From the IMG/VR virus record IMGVR_UViG_3300043448_000423, positions 1 through 64,000 of that record: DNA of 64,000 nucleotides; one strand, given 5' to 3'. A program made the translations under genes and the position numbers. Positions 50,390 through 57,758 of the stretch are shown here, piece by piece. The number at the start of each line of letters is the position of its first letter. Position 1 is the first letter of the stretch. Source of the stretch: a virus. The notes beneath the pieces are model-generated. The model was given only the letters and a program-made list of their open reading frames with translations, did not search any database and was not told the DNA's origin.

Positions 50390-50623
50390 ATGAAAGGTAT
50401 CATCGATTACGGTGACGACGGCGTAGTTCCGATGATTGACTCGGATGACGTTGAAACCGTTGTTGAAAACATTCTTGAATATGTAGAAGCACGGTTCGAA
50501 ATCCTTGATAAGATGGGTGACCGTGACCGTGACATCTTTGCTCTTGTTGAAGAGTTTCATGAATGGGGTGCTGCTGAACAAGGCGACGAAGTTTCCTATT
50601 TTGTCTGCCCAACTTTTGAATAA
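50390..50623 (+). CDS. Small acidic hypothetical protein
   Basis: 77 residues, strongly acidic, helical (DDVETVVENILEYVEARFEILDKMGDRDRDIFALVEEFHEWGAAEQGDEV). First gene after the promoter at 50336 and richer in G and C than the fibre genes. Not recognised. Confidence 0.65.
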   Translation: MKGIIDYGDDGVVPMIDSDDVETVVENILEYVEARFEILDKMGDRDRDIFALVEEFHEWGAAEQGDEVSYFVCPTFE

Positions 50624-50652
50624 TCCTACATAATAACACACTCAACAGGACA

Positions 50653-50778
50653 ATGACTACGCCCAACTGGCAACATCACTCTAAAAAAGAGCAGAAACGT
50701 ACACTGAAACCACAGGCAATGCGTCAAGCAAAAGCTCGTAAGCAGGCGCTCAAGCGTCAACTGGAGGTAATCAAATGA
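50653..50778 (+). CDS. Tiny basic protein
   Basis: 41 residues, with 13 Lys or Arg (KKEQKRTLKPQAMRQAKARKQALKRQ). Probably one long basic helix that could bind nucleic acid. AGGA lies upstream of the ATG, and its stop overlaps the next ATG (AATGA). No homologue recognised. Confidence 0.6.
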   Translation: MTTPNWQHHSKKEQKRTLKPQAMRQAKARKQALKRQLEVIK

Positions 50779-50960
50779 CCCACTATGACAAACTGATTGA
50801 TTCTATCGTTGATGAAATCTATTATGTGTGGACTGAAGTTTCCAGTTGGAATGAAGACGACCAAGAAACTGCAAAAGAAGCAGCACATCGTATTCTTCAG
50901 CATGTAGAAGAGTTTCAAACCGTTCGCACTAAAATTTCACAATGGAGAGCAACTGACTGA
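50775..50960 (+). CDS. Small hypothetical protein
   Basis: 61 residues, helical, acidic N-terminal half (YDKLIDSIVDEIYYVWTEVSSWNEDD). GGAGGT stands upstream of its ATG. Overlaps both neighbours by a few bases. Not recognised. Confidence 0.6.
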   Translation: MTHYDKLIDSIVDEIYYVWTEVSSWNEDDQETAKEAAHRILQHVEEFQTVRTKISQWRATD

Positions 50961-51166
50961 TGGCATTATCTAAACAAGTAGAAGAATCGCTTGACGAAGC
51001 ACAAGCAGCACTGCGTAATGCACTTGCATTTGCAGCACGAAATGAGCGTCCTGTAGTGAATCAGGGTATCGCAGAATTGATGTGTGATATTGAAAAACTG
51101 AAATCTGTGGACAAACTGTTTGACACTCTTGACTCTTGGAAAGATGAATCTTCTAAAAATCAATAA
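50960..51166 (+). CDS. Small helical hypothetical protein
   Basis: 68 residues, predicted entirely helical (VEESLDEAQAALRNALAFAARNE, IAELMCDIEKLKSVDKLFDTL). Coupled to the previous gene by TGATG. Function unknown. Confidence 0.6.
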   Translation: MALSKQVEESLDEAQAALRNALAFAARNERPVVNQGIAELMCDIEKLKSVDKLFDTLDSWKDESSKNQ

Positions 51167-51371
51167 GACAGCACTATACCAACCACCAGTTAAAACAACT
51201 CCTCAGAATGTCAGGGAGGCAAATGAGGGGTTGTTTAACTGCACAATGACACTTCCTGCTGCTGCAGCTCACTGTGGTATGACACAAAAAGAAATGAAAC
51301 TCACATTCTTTGAGTATCTAAAATATCATCCACCCACATATGTAAGCGAACCACAACACAACCGTGATTGA
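51144..51371 (+). CDS. Small protein with a helix-turn-helix-like segment
   Basis: 75 residues. NKTALYQPPVKTTPQNVREANEGLFNCTMTLPAAAAHCGMTQKEMKLTFFEYLKYHPP includes AAAAHCGMTQKEMKLTF, which has the spacing of a helix-turn-helix. This could bind DNA, but no partner or operator is evident. I chose ATG 51144, which overlaps the previous gene, over an ATG eight codons upstream. Confidence 0.6.
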   Translation: MNLLKINKTALYQPPVKTTPQNVREANEGLFNCTMTLPAAAAHCGMTQKEMKLTFFEYLKYHPPTYVSEPQHNRD

Positions 51372-51666
51372 TTATGGTAACGAGCGTCTCAATCAAATAT
51401 ATAGAGACACATGGCCTAATCTGGGGTGGGCAAGAATGGATAGAATCAAAGCAGGAGACACGGTAAAGTATCTCGGATGCACTATAGAGCAGGTAAGATG
51501 GGGGTCTAACGATGACCCAAACGGGATTCTAATAGTAGGTGACAAATACTATGTTGAGCATGTGCATGTTCACTCTCAACATACTAAAATAGAACTCAGA
51601 GGAGTCAAAGGTAAATTTAATTCAGTATGTTTTGAGGTGACACATGACACACGAAGAAATGCTTGA
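51364..51666 (+). CDS. Hypothetical protein with SH3-like beta barrel pattern
   Basis: 100 residues from a GTG; an ATG at 51436 (MDRIKAGDTVKYLG) is an alternative start. The strands IKAGDTVKYLG, GILIVGDKYYVEHVHVHS, TKIELRGVKGKFNSVCFEV look like a small barrel. It overlaps the next gene by 23 bases. Function unknown. Confidence 0.5.
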   Translation: MIDYGNERLNQIYRDTWPNLGWARMDRIKAGDTVKYLGCTIEQVRWGSNDDPNGILIVGDKYYVEHVHVHSQHTKIELRGVKGKFNSVCFEVTHDTRRNA

Positions 51667-52141
51667 AGAAGCAGCACGAAGAGAAGCAGCACTTAAAGCA
51701 GTAGATAAACTCTACGAAGAAAATGGTGATGCTCTGAAACAACTTGCAGAGATTGAAAAACAAGAAAGAGAGGTAATCAACATTGCTAAAGAAGCAATTG
51801 AAGAATATAAACCAGCACTAGAAGAGCTTGCTAAAACTGAGCGACCATTCTATCGCTTCTTTGCTATTGAATACTTTGCCACTGGTGAGGGTATGTCTTT
51901 CTGGTTGAAAATATGCCGTAACTATGCTATACATGATGGTAAAGATTATGACCTAGAGCGATTCGTTAAGTTTATTGGTGTGGGCGCAGAGCACTACATT
52001 CATGGTCTTACAATGCCCACACAAGAAGAGTTTATGACTCAGTATGCTAATCTGATTCCTGCATATATTGTGAAGATGATTGAGCGTAGAGACCAACCAG
52101 CATTAGATTGGGAAACCCACTTTTACTTTAACTACTCATGA
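51644..52141 (+). CDS. Hypothetical helical protein
   Basis: 165 residues. N-terminal charged coiled-coil (about 1-65), then TERPFYRFFAIEYFATGEGMSFWLKICRNYAIHDGKDYDLERFVKFIGVGAEHYIHGL and PALDWETHFYFNYS. No known motif. Coupled at both ends by overlaps. Confidence 0.65.
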   Translation: MTHEEMLEEAARREAALKAVDKLYEENGDALKQLAEIEKQEREVINIAKEAIEEYKPALEELAKTERPFYRFFAIEYFATGEGMSFWLKICRNYAIHDGKDYDLERFVKFIGVGAEHYIHGLTMPTQEEFMTQYANLIPAYIVKMIERRDQPALDWETHFYFNYS

Positions 52142-52320
52142 TTGACAAGGAATTACTTAACTCATTACAAGGAACGATGGCAACAATTGATCCAATGTCA
52201 ATTAAACGAGAATCTATTACAGAGTATCGTTTGGATATGCTTGAAGATCAACTTCAACGAGTGAGTGACAAACTGGATTTGCTGATCACACAACTCAAAA
52301 TTGAATTCTACAAGAAATGA
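52138..52320 (+). CDS. Small coiled-coil protein
   Basis: 60 residues; LDMLEDQLQRVSDKLDLLITQLKIEF has a heptad of leucine-like residues and should form a short coiled coil. Starts in the previous stop (ATGA) and overlaps the next gene by four bases. Not recognised. Confidence 0.55.
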   Translation: MIDKELLNSLQGTMATIDPMSIKRESITEYRLDMLEDQLQRVSDKLDLLITQLKIEFYKK

Positions 52321-52499
52321 ACGACGAAAAGAACCCTGATGAGATTGTCGTCAGGGATATTGATATGATACACTTTGAGATGATGGATGATGGATTCCTC
52401 TGGTGTGGAATCTATCACAAGGATGGTCAGATTGACCATTTCAACATCACTGCAAAAGGAAAGAAACTCTCTACTTTATGGATGCCCAACTGCGGATGA
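52317..52499 (+). CDS. Small hypothetical protein
   Basis: 60 residues, beta-like (DIDMIHFEMMDDGFLWCGIYHKDGQIDHFNITAKGKKL). Coupled to the previous gene. Not recognised. Confidence 0.55.
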   Translation: MNDEKNPDEIVVRDIDMIHFEMMDDGFLWCGIYHKDGQIDHFNITAKGKKLSTLWMPNCG

Positions 52500-52503
52500 T
52501 ACT

Positions 52504-52704
52504 ATGAGATTTGAAGAACCAACAAGATTAGAGCTTTTCCTTGACGGATTCCACAACTTCATGTATGCTTGGGATAGTTACAACACACCAGAATTCTGGG
52601 AAGCATTGTGCCATGGATGGTATGATGAATACATCTATCCATACGATGACCCGTTTCTTATTCACATTCCTTCACCTGAGCGTAAACTGAGATTAGCAGA
52701 ATGA
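52504..52704 (+). CDS. Small aromatic-rich protein
   Basis: 66 residues with many aromatic residues (LELFLDGFHNFMYAWDSYNTPEFWEALCHGWYDEYIYPYDDPF). I chose ATG 52504; the longer frame from 52387 would overlap the previous gene entirely. Function unknown. Confidence 0.55.
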   Translation: MRFEEPTRLELFLDGFHNFMYAWDSYNTPEFWEALCHGWYDEYIYPYDDPFLIHIPSPERKLRLAE

Positions 52705-52970
52705 AACTCTTCAACTACTATCACTACGAAGATTACGGGCACGAATGGTATTACCAACTGCTCTCATGGTATCCACATTTTGCACTGTTGGATATGACTA
52801 TTCAATGGGATGAATACCCTGCCACTGAAATATTCCCAATGCTGCTGATTAGTTTCGGTAGTAGGTCACTCACAGGATTCTCATTCCGCTGGAAGTGGTT
52901 TGAGATTCGCTGTGATTTTCTCACATCAGCACCACGAAACTATGGTAGATATGGAGAATCATATCAATGA
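52701..52970 (+). CDS. Small aromatic-rich protein
   Basis: 89 residues. LFNYYHYEDYGHEWYYQLLSWYPHFALL, then PMLLISFGSRSLTGFSFRWKWFEIRCDF. Unusually rich in Trp, Tyr and Phe. Coupled by ATGA to both neighbours. Not recognised. Confidence 0.55.
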   Translation: MKLFNYYHYEDYGHEWYYQLLSWYPHFALLDMTIQWDEYPATEIFPMLLISFGSRSLTGFSFRWKWFEIRCDFLTSAPRNYGRYGESYQ

Positions 52971-53173
52971 CACAACTGATTCCTAAATCATCACCAGAAT
53001 ATTTTGAGCAGAGTTGCTATAAAACATATGACAGGCACAAATACAAAGTATTCTATGCTAGTGGTAGGGTAGAAACATACGAATGGTATGATGAAGTAAT
53101 TGCACGATGGATGCAAACACCAGCAGGGCATTTAACACATGTAGAAGTTATTGACAGGAAAAAAAAGCGATGA
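52967..53173 (+). CDS. Small hypothetical protein
   Basis: 68 residues with a basic end (VEVIDRKKKR). Strand pairs KYKVFYASGRVETYEWYDEVIARWM. Coupled to both neighbours by four-base overlaps. Not recognised. Confidence 0.55.
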   Translation: MTQLIPKSSPEYFEQSCYKTYDRHKYKVFYASGRVETYEWYDEVIARWMQTPAGHLTHVEVIDRKKKR

Positions 53174-53676
53174 GCAATCCACTACTTGACAAATACGAAG
53201 AAATCTACGGCGAAAAGAAAGAAGAGGTAGTAGAAGAAAAAAAGGATTATGGCACCGCCGCCGAATACTTCTCTCCCCTTTATGGAGGTATGGGAAATGA
53301 TATTATTAGTATTAACCCACCTAACACCAATCCAGGATTAACTATCAATGGTGGGCAAGAAATCATGGATAGTGGTGCATTTGTCATTCCTGCTGCCACT
53401 GTAAATAATGGTGCTATCAGTATGGATGGTAGCTATTTCAAACCTGATGCACTGATTAGTAATGGCAAAACTACATCATCTGTAAATAGAACACCAACAT
53501 GTTTTGCTTTTGACGCACCAAAAACACAAATGGAAAAACATTTCCTCAAAGTATTAGAAGATGTTGCTAACAAGAAAGCAGTGTTATCTGCTATCTCAGC
53601 AGATATTGACCAATCATTTACTGGATTTGGTGGGCAAATAAAATATACTATTGAGATTGTCGGCAGGTATCCATGA
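53170..53676 (+). CDS. Hypothetical Gly/Asn-rich protein
   Basis: 168 residues. Acidic-basic N-terminus (KYEEIYGEKKEEVVEEKKDYG), a beta-like middle rich in Asn and Gly (NPPNTNPGLTINGGQEIMDSGAFVIP), and a helical end (MEKHFLKVLEDVANKKAVLSAISADIDQSF). No known domain. The next ATG lies inside its stop region. Confidence 0.6.
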   Translation: MSNPLLDKYEEIYGEKKEEVVEEKKDYGTAAEYFSPLYGGMGNDIISINPPNTNPGLTINGGQEIMDSGAFVIPAATVNNGAISMDGSYFKPDALISNGKTTSSVNRTPTCFAFDAPKTQMEKHFLKVLEDVANKKAVLSAISADIDQSFTGFGGQIKYTIEIVGRYP

Positions 53677-53813
53677 ACCCGTCTGATAAGGATAAGTTAT
53701 ACATCACATTATTTTTAGTAATCCTTTTCCTACTTGACATGTGCGTGGTGGGTGGGGTATTATTACATGGTAAAGCAAACTTCCCTGAACTGCTCAAGCA
53801 TCTAAAACAATGA
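53673..53813 (+). CDS. Single-pass membrane microprotein
   Basis: 46 residues; one hydrophobic helix (LYITLFLVILFLLDMCVVGGVLL) between a polar N-terminus and a short basic tail. Starts by overlap in the previous stop (CCATGA) and shares its own stop with the next ATG. Role unknown. Confidence 0.6.
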   Translation: MNPSDKDKLYITLFLVILFLLDMCVVGGVLLHGKANFPELLKHLKQ

Positions 53814-54046
53814 GAAAGGTCGTTGTAAAACCTAAGAGTAGCAAGGCAAAGAATCGCCTCGCTAACACAATGGAGGGCAACCCCGTTTGTGTTGTGGAGC
53901 AGGATACTGGCGGTGAGTTGTTTCTCGCTGCTGAGAATCGTAAATACTTTTTCTGGGTCAGCACTCGCACTGGTAGCAATCGCTTCGGTGATAAAGCTGA
54001 CGCACACTGGGAAGTTATCACTGAAATCAAGGATGTAATACTATGA
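53810..54046 (+). CDS. Small conserved phage protein
   Basis: 78 residues. Basic N-terminus (MRKVVVKPKSSKAKNRLANTMEGNP), then strands VCVVEQDTGGELFLAAENRKYFFWVS and DAHWEVI. Typical of small cyanophage proteins, but without an assigned function. Coupled both sides. Confidence 0.6.
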   Translation: MRKVVVKPKSSKAKNRLANTMEGNPVCVVEQDTGGELFLAAENRKYFFWVSTRTGSNRFGDKADAHWEVITEIKDVIL

Positions 54047-54222
54047 AACCTAAAACTCGTGTCATCTTAGAGATGGCGATTGAACAAGGTGTGCGTCGTG
54101 GTTGGCATCTTGCACACAAACATGTAGAGAATCCTTTGCCAAGTGCCATTATGGAGCGCATTGACGATGCTGTAATGTCTGAAATCTACGAATACTTTAC
54201 TTTTGAGGAGGAGGACTTTTGA
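54043..54222 (+). CDS. Small hypothetical protein
   Basis: 59 residues, helical (RVILEMAIEQGVRRGWHLAHKHVENP, AIMERIDDAVMSEIYEYFTFEEEDF). Its last codons hold the GGAGGAGG ribosome binding site of the next gene. Confidence 0.58.
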   Translation: MKPKTRVILEMAIEQGVRRGWHLAHKHVENPLPSAIMERIDDAVMSEIYEYFTFEEEDF

Positions 54223-54524
54223 TTATTGCTGGTCTTGTGTGTGGAATCGCTACATTCTATGGAATGGGTGACGGATTTCATGGTAATATGACTGCAAATG
54301 GAGAGAGGTTTAGTGCTTATCGTTGGACTGCTGCTCATCCTTACTTGCCTATGGGAAGTAAGATTAGGGTTACAAACCAAGACAACGGTAAACAAGTAAT
54401 TGTTCGTGTAAATGACCGCGGCCCCTATTCTCATGCAGACCTTGACTTAAGTTATGCTGCATTTGCTCACATTGAATCCACCCGTAAGGGAAATGCTACT
54501 GTATGTTGGAGGGTAATTGGATGA
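54219..54524 (+). CDS. RlpA-like double-psi beta-barrel protein
   Basis: 101 residues. ATFYGMGDGFHGNMTANGERF, TAAHPYLPMGSKIRVTNQDNGKQVIVRVNDRGPYSHADLDLSYAAFAHI covers the RlpA fold, including the DRGP signature and the conserved Asp. RlpA proteins bind or cleave denuded peptidoglycan. I chose the TTG at 54219 because it follows GAGGAGGAGG by a few bases and no ATG fits before the domain. The N-terminus is too short for a clear signal peptide, so cytoplasmic release at lysis or virion use is possible. Confidence 0.82.
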   Translation: MIIAGLVCGIATFYGMGDGFHGNMTANGERFSAYRWTAAHPYLPMGSKIRVTNQDNGKQVIVRVNDRGPYSHADLDLSYAAFAHIESTRKGNATVCWRVIG

Positions 54525-54892
54525 ACAAACTTATCTTTGCTGCTGCTATTCTTCTTTCTGCACCTGCATTTGCAGCACCAGAACAAACCTATCGCCCCTT
54601 TGTATACGAAACTCCTTGTGCTTTAGAAGCAAAGAATGAGTTTGAAATGGATACATGTAAGGTAGTCGAAACCCGTGAAAAGGGTGGTGCCCTTCGCACT
54701 CGCAATATCTATTCTAATCGGTTTGCTTTGACTATTAAATCTCGCTTTGATAAAGAGAAGGGATTTGTGACATGGGATAGTCACAATAAGTTTGAATATA
54801 AGTTTGAGTATAAAGTTGGCGGTGTTGATGGTCTTGGTGCATATACTTATGTAATGCCTGGTTTTCTTCTTCAAAATGTTTCCTGGGATTGA
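54521..54892 (+). CDS. Secreted protein with signal peptide
   Basis: 123 residues. MNKLIFAAAILLSAPAFAAPE is a clear Sec signal with an AFA cleavage site. The mature part is mostly beta (FEYKFEYKVGGVDGLGAYTYVMPGF) with two Cys (ETPCALE, MDTCKVV) that could form a disulfide. The ATG lies in the stop of the RlpA-like gene, suggesting both act in the cell envelope. No homologue recognised. Confidence 0.7.
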   Translation: MNKLIFAAAILLSAPAFAAPEQTYRPFVYETPCALEAKNEFEMDTCKVVETREKGGALRTRNIYSNRFALTIKSRFDKEKGFVTWDSHNKFEYKFEYKVGGVDGLGAYTYVMPGFLLQNVSWD

Positions 54893-54894
54893 TT

Positions 54895-55107
54895 ATGACT
54901 TACGACGAACTCTACGAGCACATTGTTGCCTATGTTGCTCTGCCCCACACAACTATCACCGAGCATGACAAACGACGTGCTTGTCTGATTCTTGGTGCTG
55001 TGATGGAGTTTAACCTTGATTGTCTTGATGAAGGTGTAGATCCACGCACACTTGATATGACTGGTTTTGTGAATGAGAAACTTGATGAACTGGAGGCAGT
55101 AAAATGA
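54895..55107 (+). CDS. Small acidic hypothetical protein
   Basis: 70 residues, helical (YDELYEHIVAYVALPHTTITEHDKRRACLILGAVMEFNLDCLDEG). Overlaps the next ATG. Not recognised. Confidence 0.55.
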   Translation: MTYDELYEHIVAYVALPHTTITEHDKRRACLILGAVMEFNLDCLDEGVDPRTLDMTGFVNEKLDELEAVK

Positions 55108-55403
55108 GCGGCGGACACTTTGGAGATTGTGGTTACGATTACCACAAGGTATCGCAGTTTGCTGATGAGTTGGAAGTAGAGATTGAGAATAATGGTAAAG
55201 CAAAAGATGGTAGTGGATATTATGGTGAGAAATGGTATCCTAACCATGACCCTGATGTGATTGATGTGTTGCGAGAGCAGATTCCCAAACTGCGTAAGAT
55301 GGCAACGATTATGAGAGACATTGATTATCTCTACAGTGGTGACATTGGTGATGATGGTTTCCTGCTGCGTATGAAAGAAACGGAGGCTAAGTATGATTTC
55401 TGA
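55104..55403 (+). CDS. Conserved hypothetical protein
   Basis: 99 residues. The start MSGGHFGDCGYDYHKVSQFADELEVEIENN and the later WYPNHDPDVIDVLREQIPKLRKMATIMRDIDYLYSGDIGDDGFL recur in phages. The function is unknown. It overlaps the next gene by 11 bases. Confidence 0.65.
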   Translation: MSGGHFGDCGYDYHKVSQFADELEVEIENNGKAKDGSGYYGEKWYPNHDPDVIDVLREQIPKLRKMATIMRDIDYLYSGDIGDDGFLLRMKETEAKYDF

Positions 55404-55578
55404 TATGAAAGAAAAAGCAGACAAAGTGTTTTCTCATTATTATTATGACCCACAACACGACCCTAACCTACATCTTGCTGCTACTCTCCGTGAGGTGATT
55501 AACCAACTACAGGTTTCTCCTGGTGTTATTATGTGTGCTGACCTTCTATCGTTGTGTGAGGAGATTGAAAACCTATGA
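55393..55578 (+). CDS. Small hypothetical protein
   Basis: 61 residues, helical (LHLAATLREVINQLQVSPGVIMCADLLSLCEEIENL). Coupled to both neighbours. Not recognised. Confidence 0.55.
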   Translation: MISDMKEKADKVFSHYYYDPQHDPNLHLAATLREVINQLQVSPGVIMCADLLSLCEEIENL

Positions 55579-55793
55579 AATTTGATGGATTTGATTGGGT
55601 ATTTTTGACTATCCCTATTTTTATAATCGTTGCTGCTGCTGTTCTTACCTATGGTGATCAACAACAACGAGTATTATTCCAACAAACATACAATAAAAAC
55701 TTGGAGTGTCGTCAAGCACTCAAAGACCAAACAGTGGGAAGAGTGAATGAGATTTGTGGTGATGTTCCTGCTATTGGGGCTTTTGTAAAATGA
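55575..55793 (+). CDS. Small membrane protein
   Basis: 72 residues. One N-terminal membrane helix (VFLTIPIFIIVAAAVLTYG) followed by a soluble part with two Cys (NLECRQALKDQ, NEICGDVP) that may face the periplasm. Coupled to the next gene by ATGA. Confidence 0.6.
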   Translation: MKFDGFDWVFLTIPIFIIVAAAVLTYGDQQQRVLFQQTYNKNLECRQALKDQTVGRVNEICGDVPAIGAFVK

Positions 55794-55969
55794 ATAAAGT
55801 AAAGTTTGTTTATGTGACTCGCACGATTGACCCTAAGACACGCATTCATTACTTGGATGCGATTGATGAAAACGGGCAGCATTGGATGGCAGAAATGTCA
55901 CACAAAGAAGAGCCTTGGTTGTGCTTTACTGATGTTTGGAAAAAAGATGTGCAGGTGCCTTATGACTGA
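55790..55969 (+). CDS. Small hypothetical protein
   Basis: 59 residues. Beta pattern KFVYVTRTIDPKTRIHYLDAIDENGQHWMAEMSH, ending WLCFTDVWKKDVQVP. Overlaps the next gene by eight bases. Not recognised. Confidence 0.55.
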   Translation: MNKVKFVYVTRTIDPKTRIHYLDAIDENGQHWMAEMSHKEEPWLCFTDVWKKDVQVPYD

Positions 55970-56129
55970 ATCACTGTGGCATGTAATGAGAGACAAACTT
56001 GGTTTCTCTGTTGATATGAGTTATGAGATTGTAGATGCTGTTGAGGAATGGTTACCGAAAGAGCATGACACAAACTCCTACAAATGGAATGAATGTCTCA
56101 AAATGATACGAGGTAAGTTGTATGACTAA
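55962..56129 (+). CDS. Small hypothetical protein
   Basis: 55 residues, helical (LWHVMRDKLGFSVDMSYEIVDAVEEWLPKE). ATG 55962 lies inside the previous gene's end; upstream codons in this frame look non-coding. Function unknown. Confidence 0.55.
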   Translation: MTESLWHVMRDKLGFSVDMSYEIVDAVEEWLPKEHDTNSYKWNECLKMIRGKLYD

Positions 56130-56292
56130 AGAGCAGATTGAGCAACTGAGAGCACTGATTCAGTGTGAGATTGACTATGCCATGCAAGAAGAAAGTGGTT
56201 ATCGTTTCTCATACGAAACTAAAGAGTTTAATGATGGAGCATGGGAAACCTTTATAGATAGTTTCAACAAACTTAGGATGACAACGACATGA
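56122..56292 (+). CDS. Small hypothetical protein
   Basis: 56 residues, helical and acidic (IEQLRALIQCEIDYAMQEESGYRFSYETKEFNDGAWETF). Overlaps both neighbours. Not recognised. Confidence 0.55.
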   Translation: MTKEQIEQLRALIQCEIDYAMQEESGYRFSYETKEFNDGAWETFIDSFNKLRMTTT

Positions 56293-56564
56293 CCGAGATT
56301 CACTTATTCGTGCAGGAAGGTTGTAGACCTTGCATGTATGCCGAAACACAACTGAAGAAGGTTGATGGTTGGGAGAATGTTGTAACTATCACTAATGCCA
56401 AAGAGAATGGCGTGTGGTCTGAGTTTGCTATGCAATGTGGTGTTGAAGCTACACCAACGCTTGTGGCGTTGACTGATGGCAACATTGTTGCTAAAATAGC
56501 AGGGTCGCAAGAAATGACAACTGATTTCTGGAGGGCTACGGTAGAGAAACATGGGAATGTTTGA
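56289..56564 (+). CDS. Thioredoxin-like protein (CRPC motif)
   Basis: 91 residues. EIHLFVQEGCRPCMYAETQLKK shows a thioredoxin-fold active site with CRPC, and VEATPTLVALTDGNIVAKIAG contains the cis-Pro loop. It is shorter than full thioredoxin and differs from the CSSC protein at 1553, so the phage carries two redox proteins. Likely substrate: ribonucleotide reductase or a phage or host disulfide. Confidence 0.78.
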   Translation: MTEIHLFVQEGCRPCMYAETQLKKVDGWENVVTITNAKENGVWSEFAMQCGVEATPTLVALTDGNIVAKIAGSQEMTTDFWRATVEKHGNV

Positions 56565-56946
56565 TTACTTTCGCTCATCGTATGATTTGGGTGAGCAGTT
56601 TACAAATGTAGTGTGCCAAACTAAAGATATCGAAGAAGGTATTGGTGGCACAATGACTGACTATTGGTTAGACCCCAATGGTCTATTGTGGTATCCGAGC
56701 TATGTTGGTTGCCACACCTTTGAAGTATATGAAGAAGGGCATCCTAAGTATGACCCTAACATCAAATGGGGCAATCACGAATGGATTCCAACTGGCGTAC
56801 ATGGTAAGTATCAACCACACTTGTTGACAAAGTATATTGAAATCCATCCCGAAGGATGGGGAGGATTGTGGGAAGATTGGCCACGCTTGCGTATTCACTT
56901 CAAATATGGTAAACTACAAGATTATGAGGATGTGACAGGACGATGA
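56551..56946 (+). CDS. Conserved phage protein (MGMFDYF type)
   Basis: 131 residues. The start MGMFDYFRSSYDLGEQFTN and the central MTDYWLDPNGLLWYPSYVGCHTFEVYEEG resemble a common phage family of unknown function. Start could be the ATG two codons later. It overlaps the thioredoxin gene by 14 bases and the next gene by four. Confidence 0.65.
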   Translation: MGMFDYFRSSYDLGEQFTNVVCQTKDIEEGIGGTMTDYWLDPNGLLWYPSYVGCHTFEVYEEGHPKYDPNIKWGNHEWIPTGVHGKYQPHLLTKYIEIHPEGWGGLWEDWPRLRIHFKYGKLQDYEDVTGR

Positions 56947-57260
56947 GCACAACAACTTTCACTTACAAAAACGACGAACTGGTGTGTATGGGTGAACGCT
57001 ACCCATCCAAGACACTGACAATCTCAACAAAGTGCGACGACCTTGACGCACATGAGTTGCTTGACATTTTTAAATCTTTCATGTTAGGATGTGGTTATGC
57101 CGAAAAAAGTTTCTATGACGCCTGCTACGAAGCCTGCCAAGAACACCCGCGCTACCGTAAAAGCGGAAACGGACACCAACTGGGCACAACTGGGATCGAC
57201 TCAGAAAAAATCTGGCAAGGAGGATACCAAGACCCCCACAAATATCCAACAGGGATGTAG
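56943..57260 (+). CDS. Hypothetical protein, 3' part overlapped by the next gene
   Basis: 105 residues. TTFTYKNDELVCMGERYPSKTLTISTKCDDLDAHELLDIFKSFMLGCGYAEKSFYDACYEAC looks coding throughout. The last 55 codons are also read in another frame by the gene starting at 57097. No domain recognised. Confidence 0.6.
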   Translation: MSTTTFTYKNDELVCMGERYPSKTLTISTKCDDLDAHELLDIFKSFMLGCGYAEKSFYDACYEACQEHPRYRKSGNGHQLGTTGIDSEKIWQGGYQDPHKYPTGM

Positions 57261-57492
57261 TATTAAACTTAGCAATGACCCTGATAAGTTTCCTCACACT
57301 GGATTTCCTATTCGCCTAGAATACAAAGATGGTAACGACAAGAAAACTTGTTGGTTTCAATGCTATGACCACTACATCAAACATATCACACGATACAAAA
57401 TAACTGAGTATGAAGCAACAACGAATGATGTGGCGCTGGTGGGCGAAAGCACTGGGGCAAAAAGCAAGCAACAAAGACCACGAAGCAGATAA
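57097..57492 (+). CDS. Hypothetical protein overlapping its neighbour
   Basis: 131 residues. The start ATG 57097 follows AGGA by seven bases. The first 50 residues are Lys/Thr-rich and low in complexity (KKVSMTPATKPAKNTRATVKAETD). The remainder is compact: CSIKLSNDPDKFPHTGFPIRLEYKDGNDKKTCWFQCYDHYIKHITRYKI. Two Cys sit in the beta part. Overlaps the previous gene by 164 bases and the next by 83. Confidence 0.6.
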   Translation: MPKKVSMTPATKPAKNTRATVKAETDTNWAQLGSTQKKSGKEDTKTPTNIQQGCSIKLSNDPDKFPHTGFPIRLEYKDGNDKKTCWFQCYDHYIKHITRYKITEYEATTNDVALVGESTGAKSKQQRPRSR

Positions 57493-57736
57493 GGTTGCTA
57501 TCATTCGCACCCTTATCTTTACTACATATCTTGTTACTAACTGTTTTATTGTAGCAGGTGTGATTCGACACTGGAATGACGAACAAATCATTAACATTGA
57601 AATCTATGAAAATCCAACTTATTCAGAAGTCCTACACACAAAAGGATGGAACAATCTGGGAATGGGAAGAGACACCAGAATTGAGGGCATATATCACTCA
57701 GCAACAGTCAAAAATCGCAATGGTGAATTTGAATGA
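57410..57736 (+). CDS. Membrane protein, uncertain 3' part
   Basis: 108 residues. A basic start (MMWRWWAKALGQKASNKDHEADK) is followed by one membrane helix (IIRTLIFTTYLVTNCFIVAGVI) and RHWND. The rest, from about residue 60, overlaps a better-looking gene in another frame at 57606, so the protein may once have ended earlier and lost its stop. Function unknown. Confidence 0.55.
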   Translation: MKQQRMMWRWWAKALGQKASNKDHEADKVAIIRTLIFTTYLVTNCFIVAGVIRHWNDEQIINIEIYENPTYSEVLHTKGWNNLGMGRDTRIEGIYHSATVKNRNGEFE

Positions 57737-57758
57737 ACCTCCCAAACGAGCATCCTGA
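57606..57758 (+). CDS. Small hypothetical protein
   Basis: 50 residues; QKSYTQKDGTIWEWEETPELRAYITQQQSKIA reads like a genuine small phage protein. It overlaps the frame at 57410 by 131 bases and the next gene by 26. Confidence is limited by the overlaps. Confidence 0.45.
   Translation: MKIQLIQKSYTQKDGTIWEWEETPELRAYITQQQSKIAMVNLNEPPKRAS

Noticed and set aside
55827-55961. N-terminal extension of the 55-residue gene at 55962
   Set aside because: Basic, cysteine-rich translation read over another coding frame; the ATG at 55962 gives the plausible protein.
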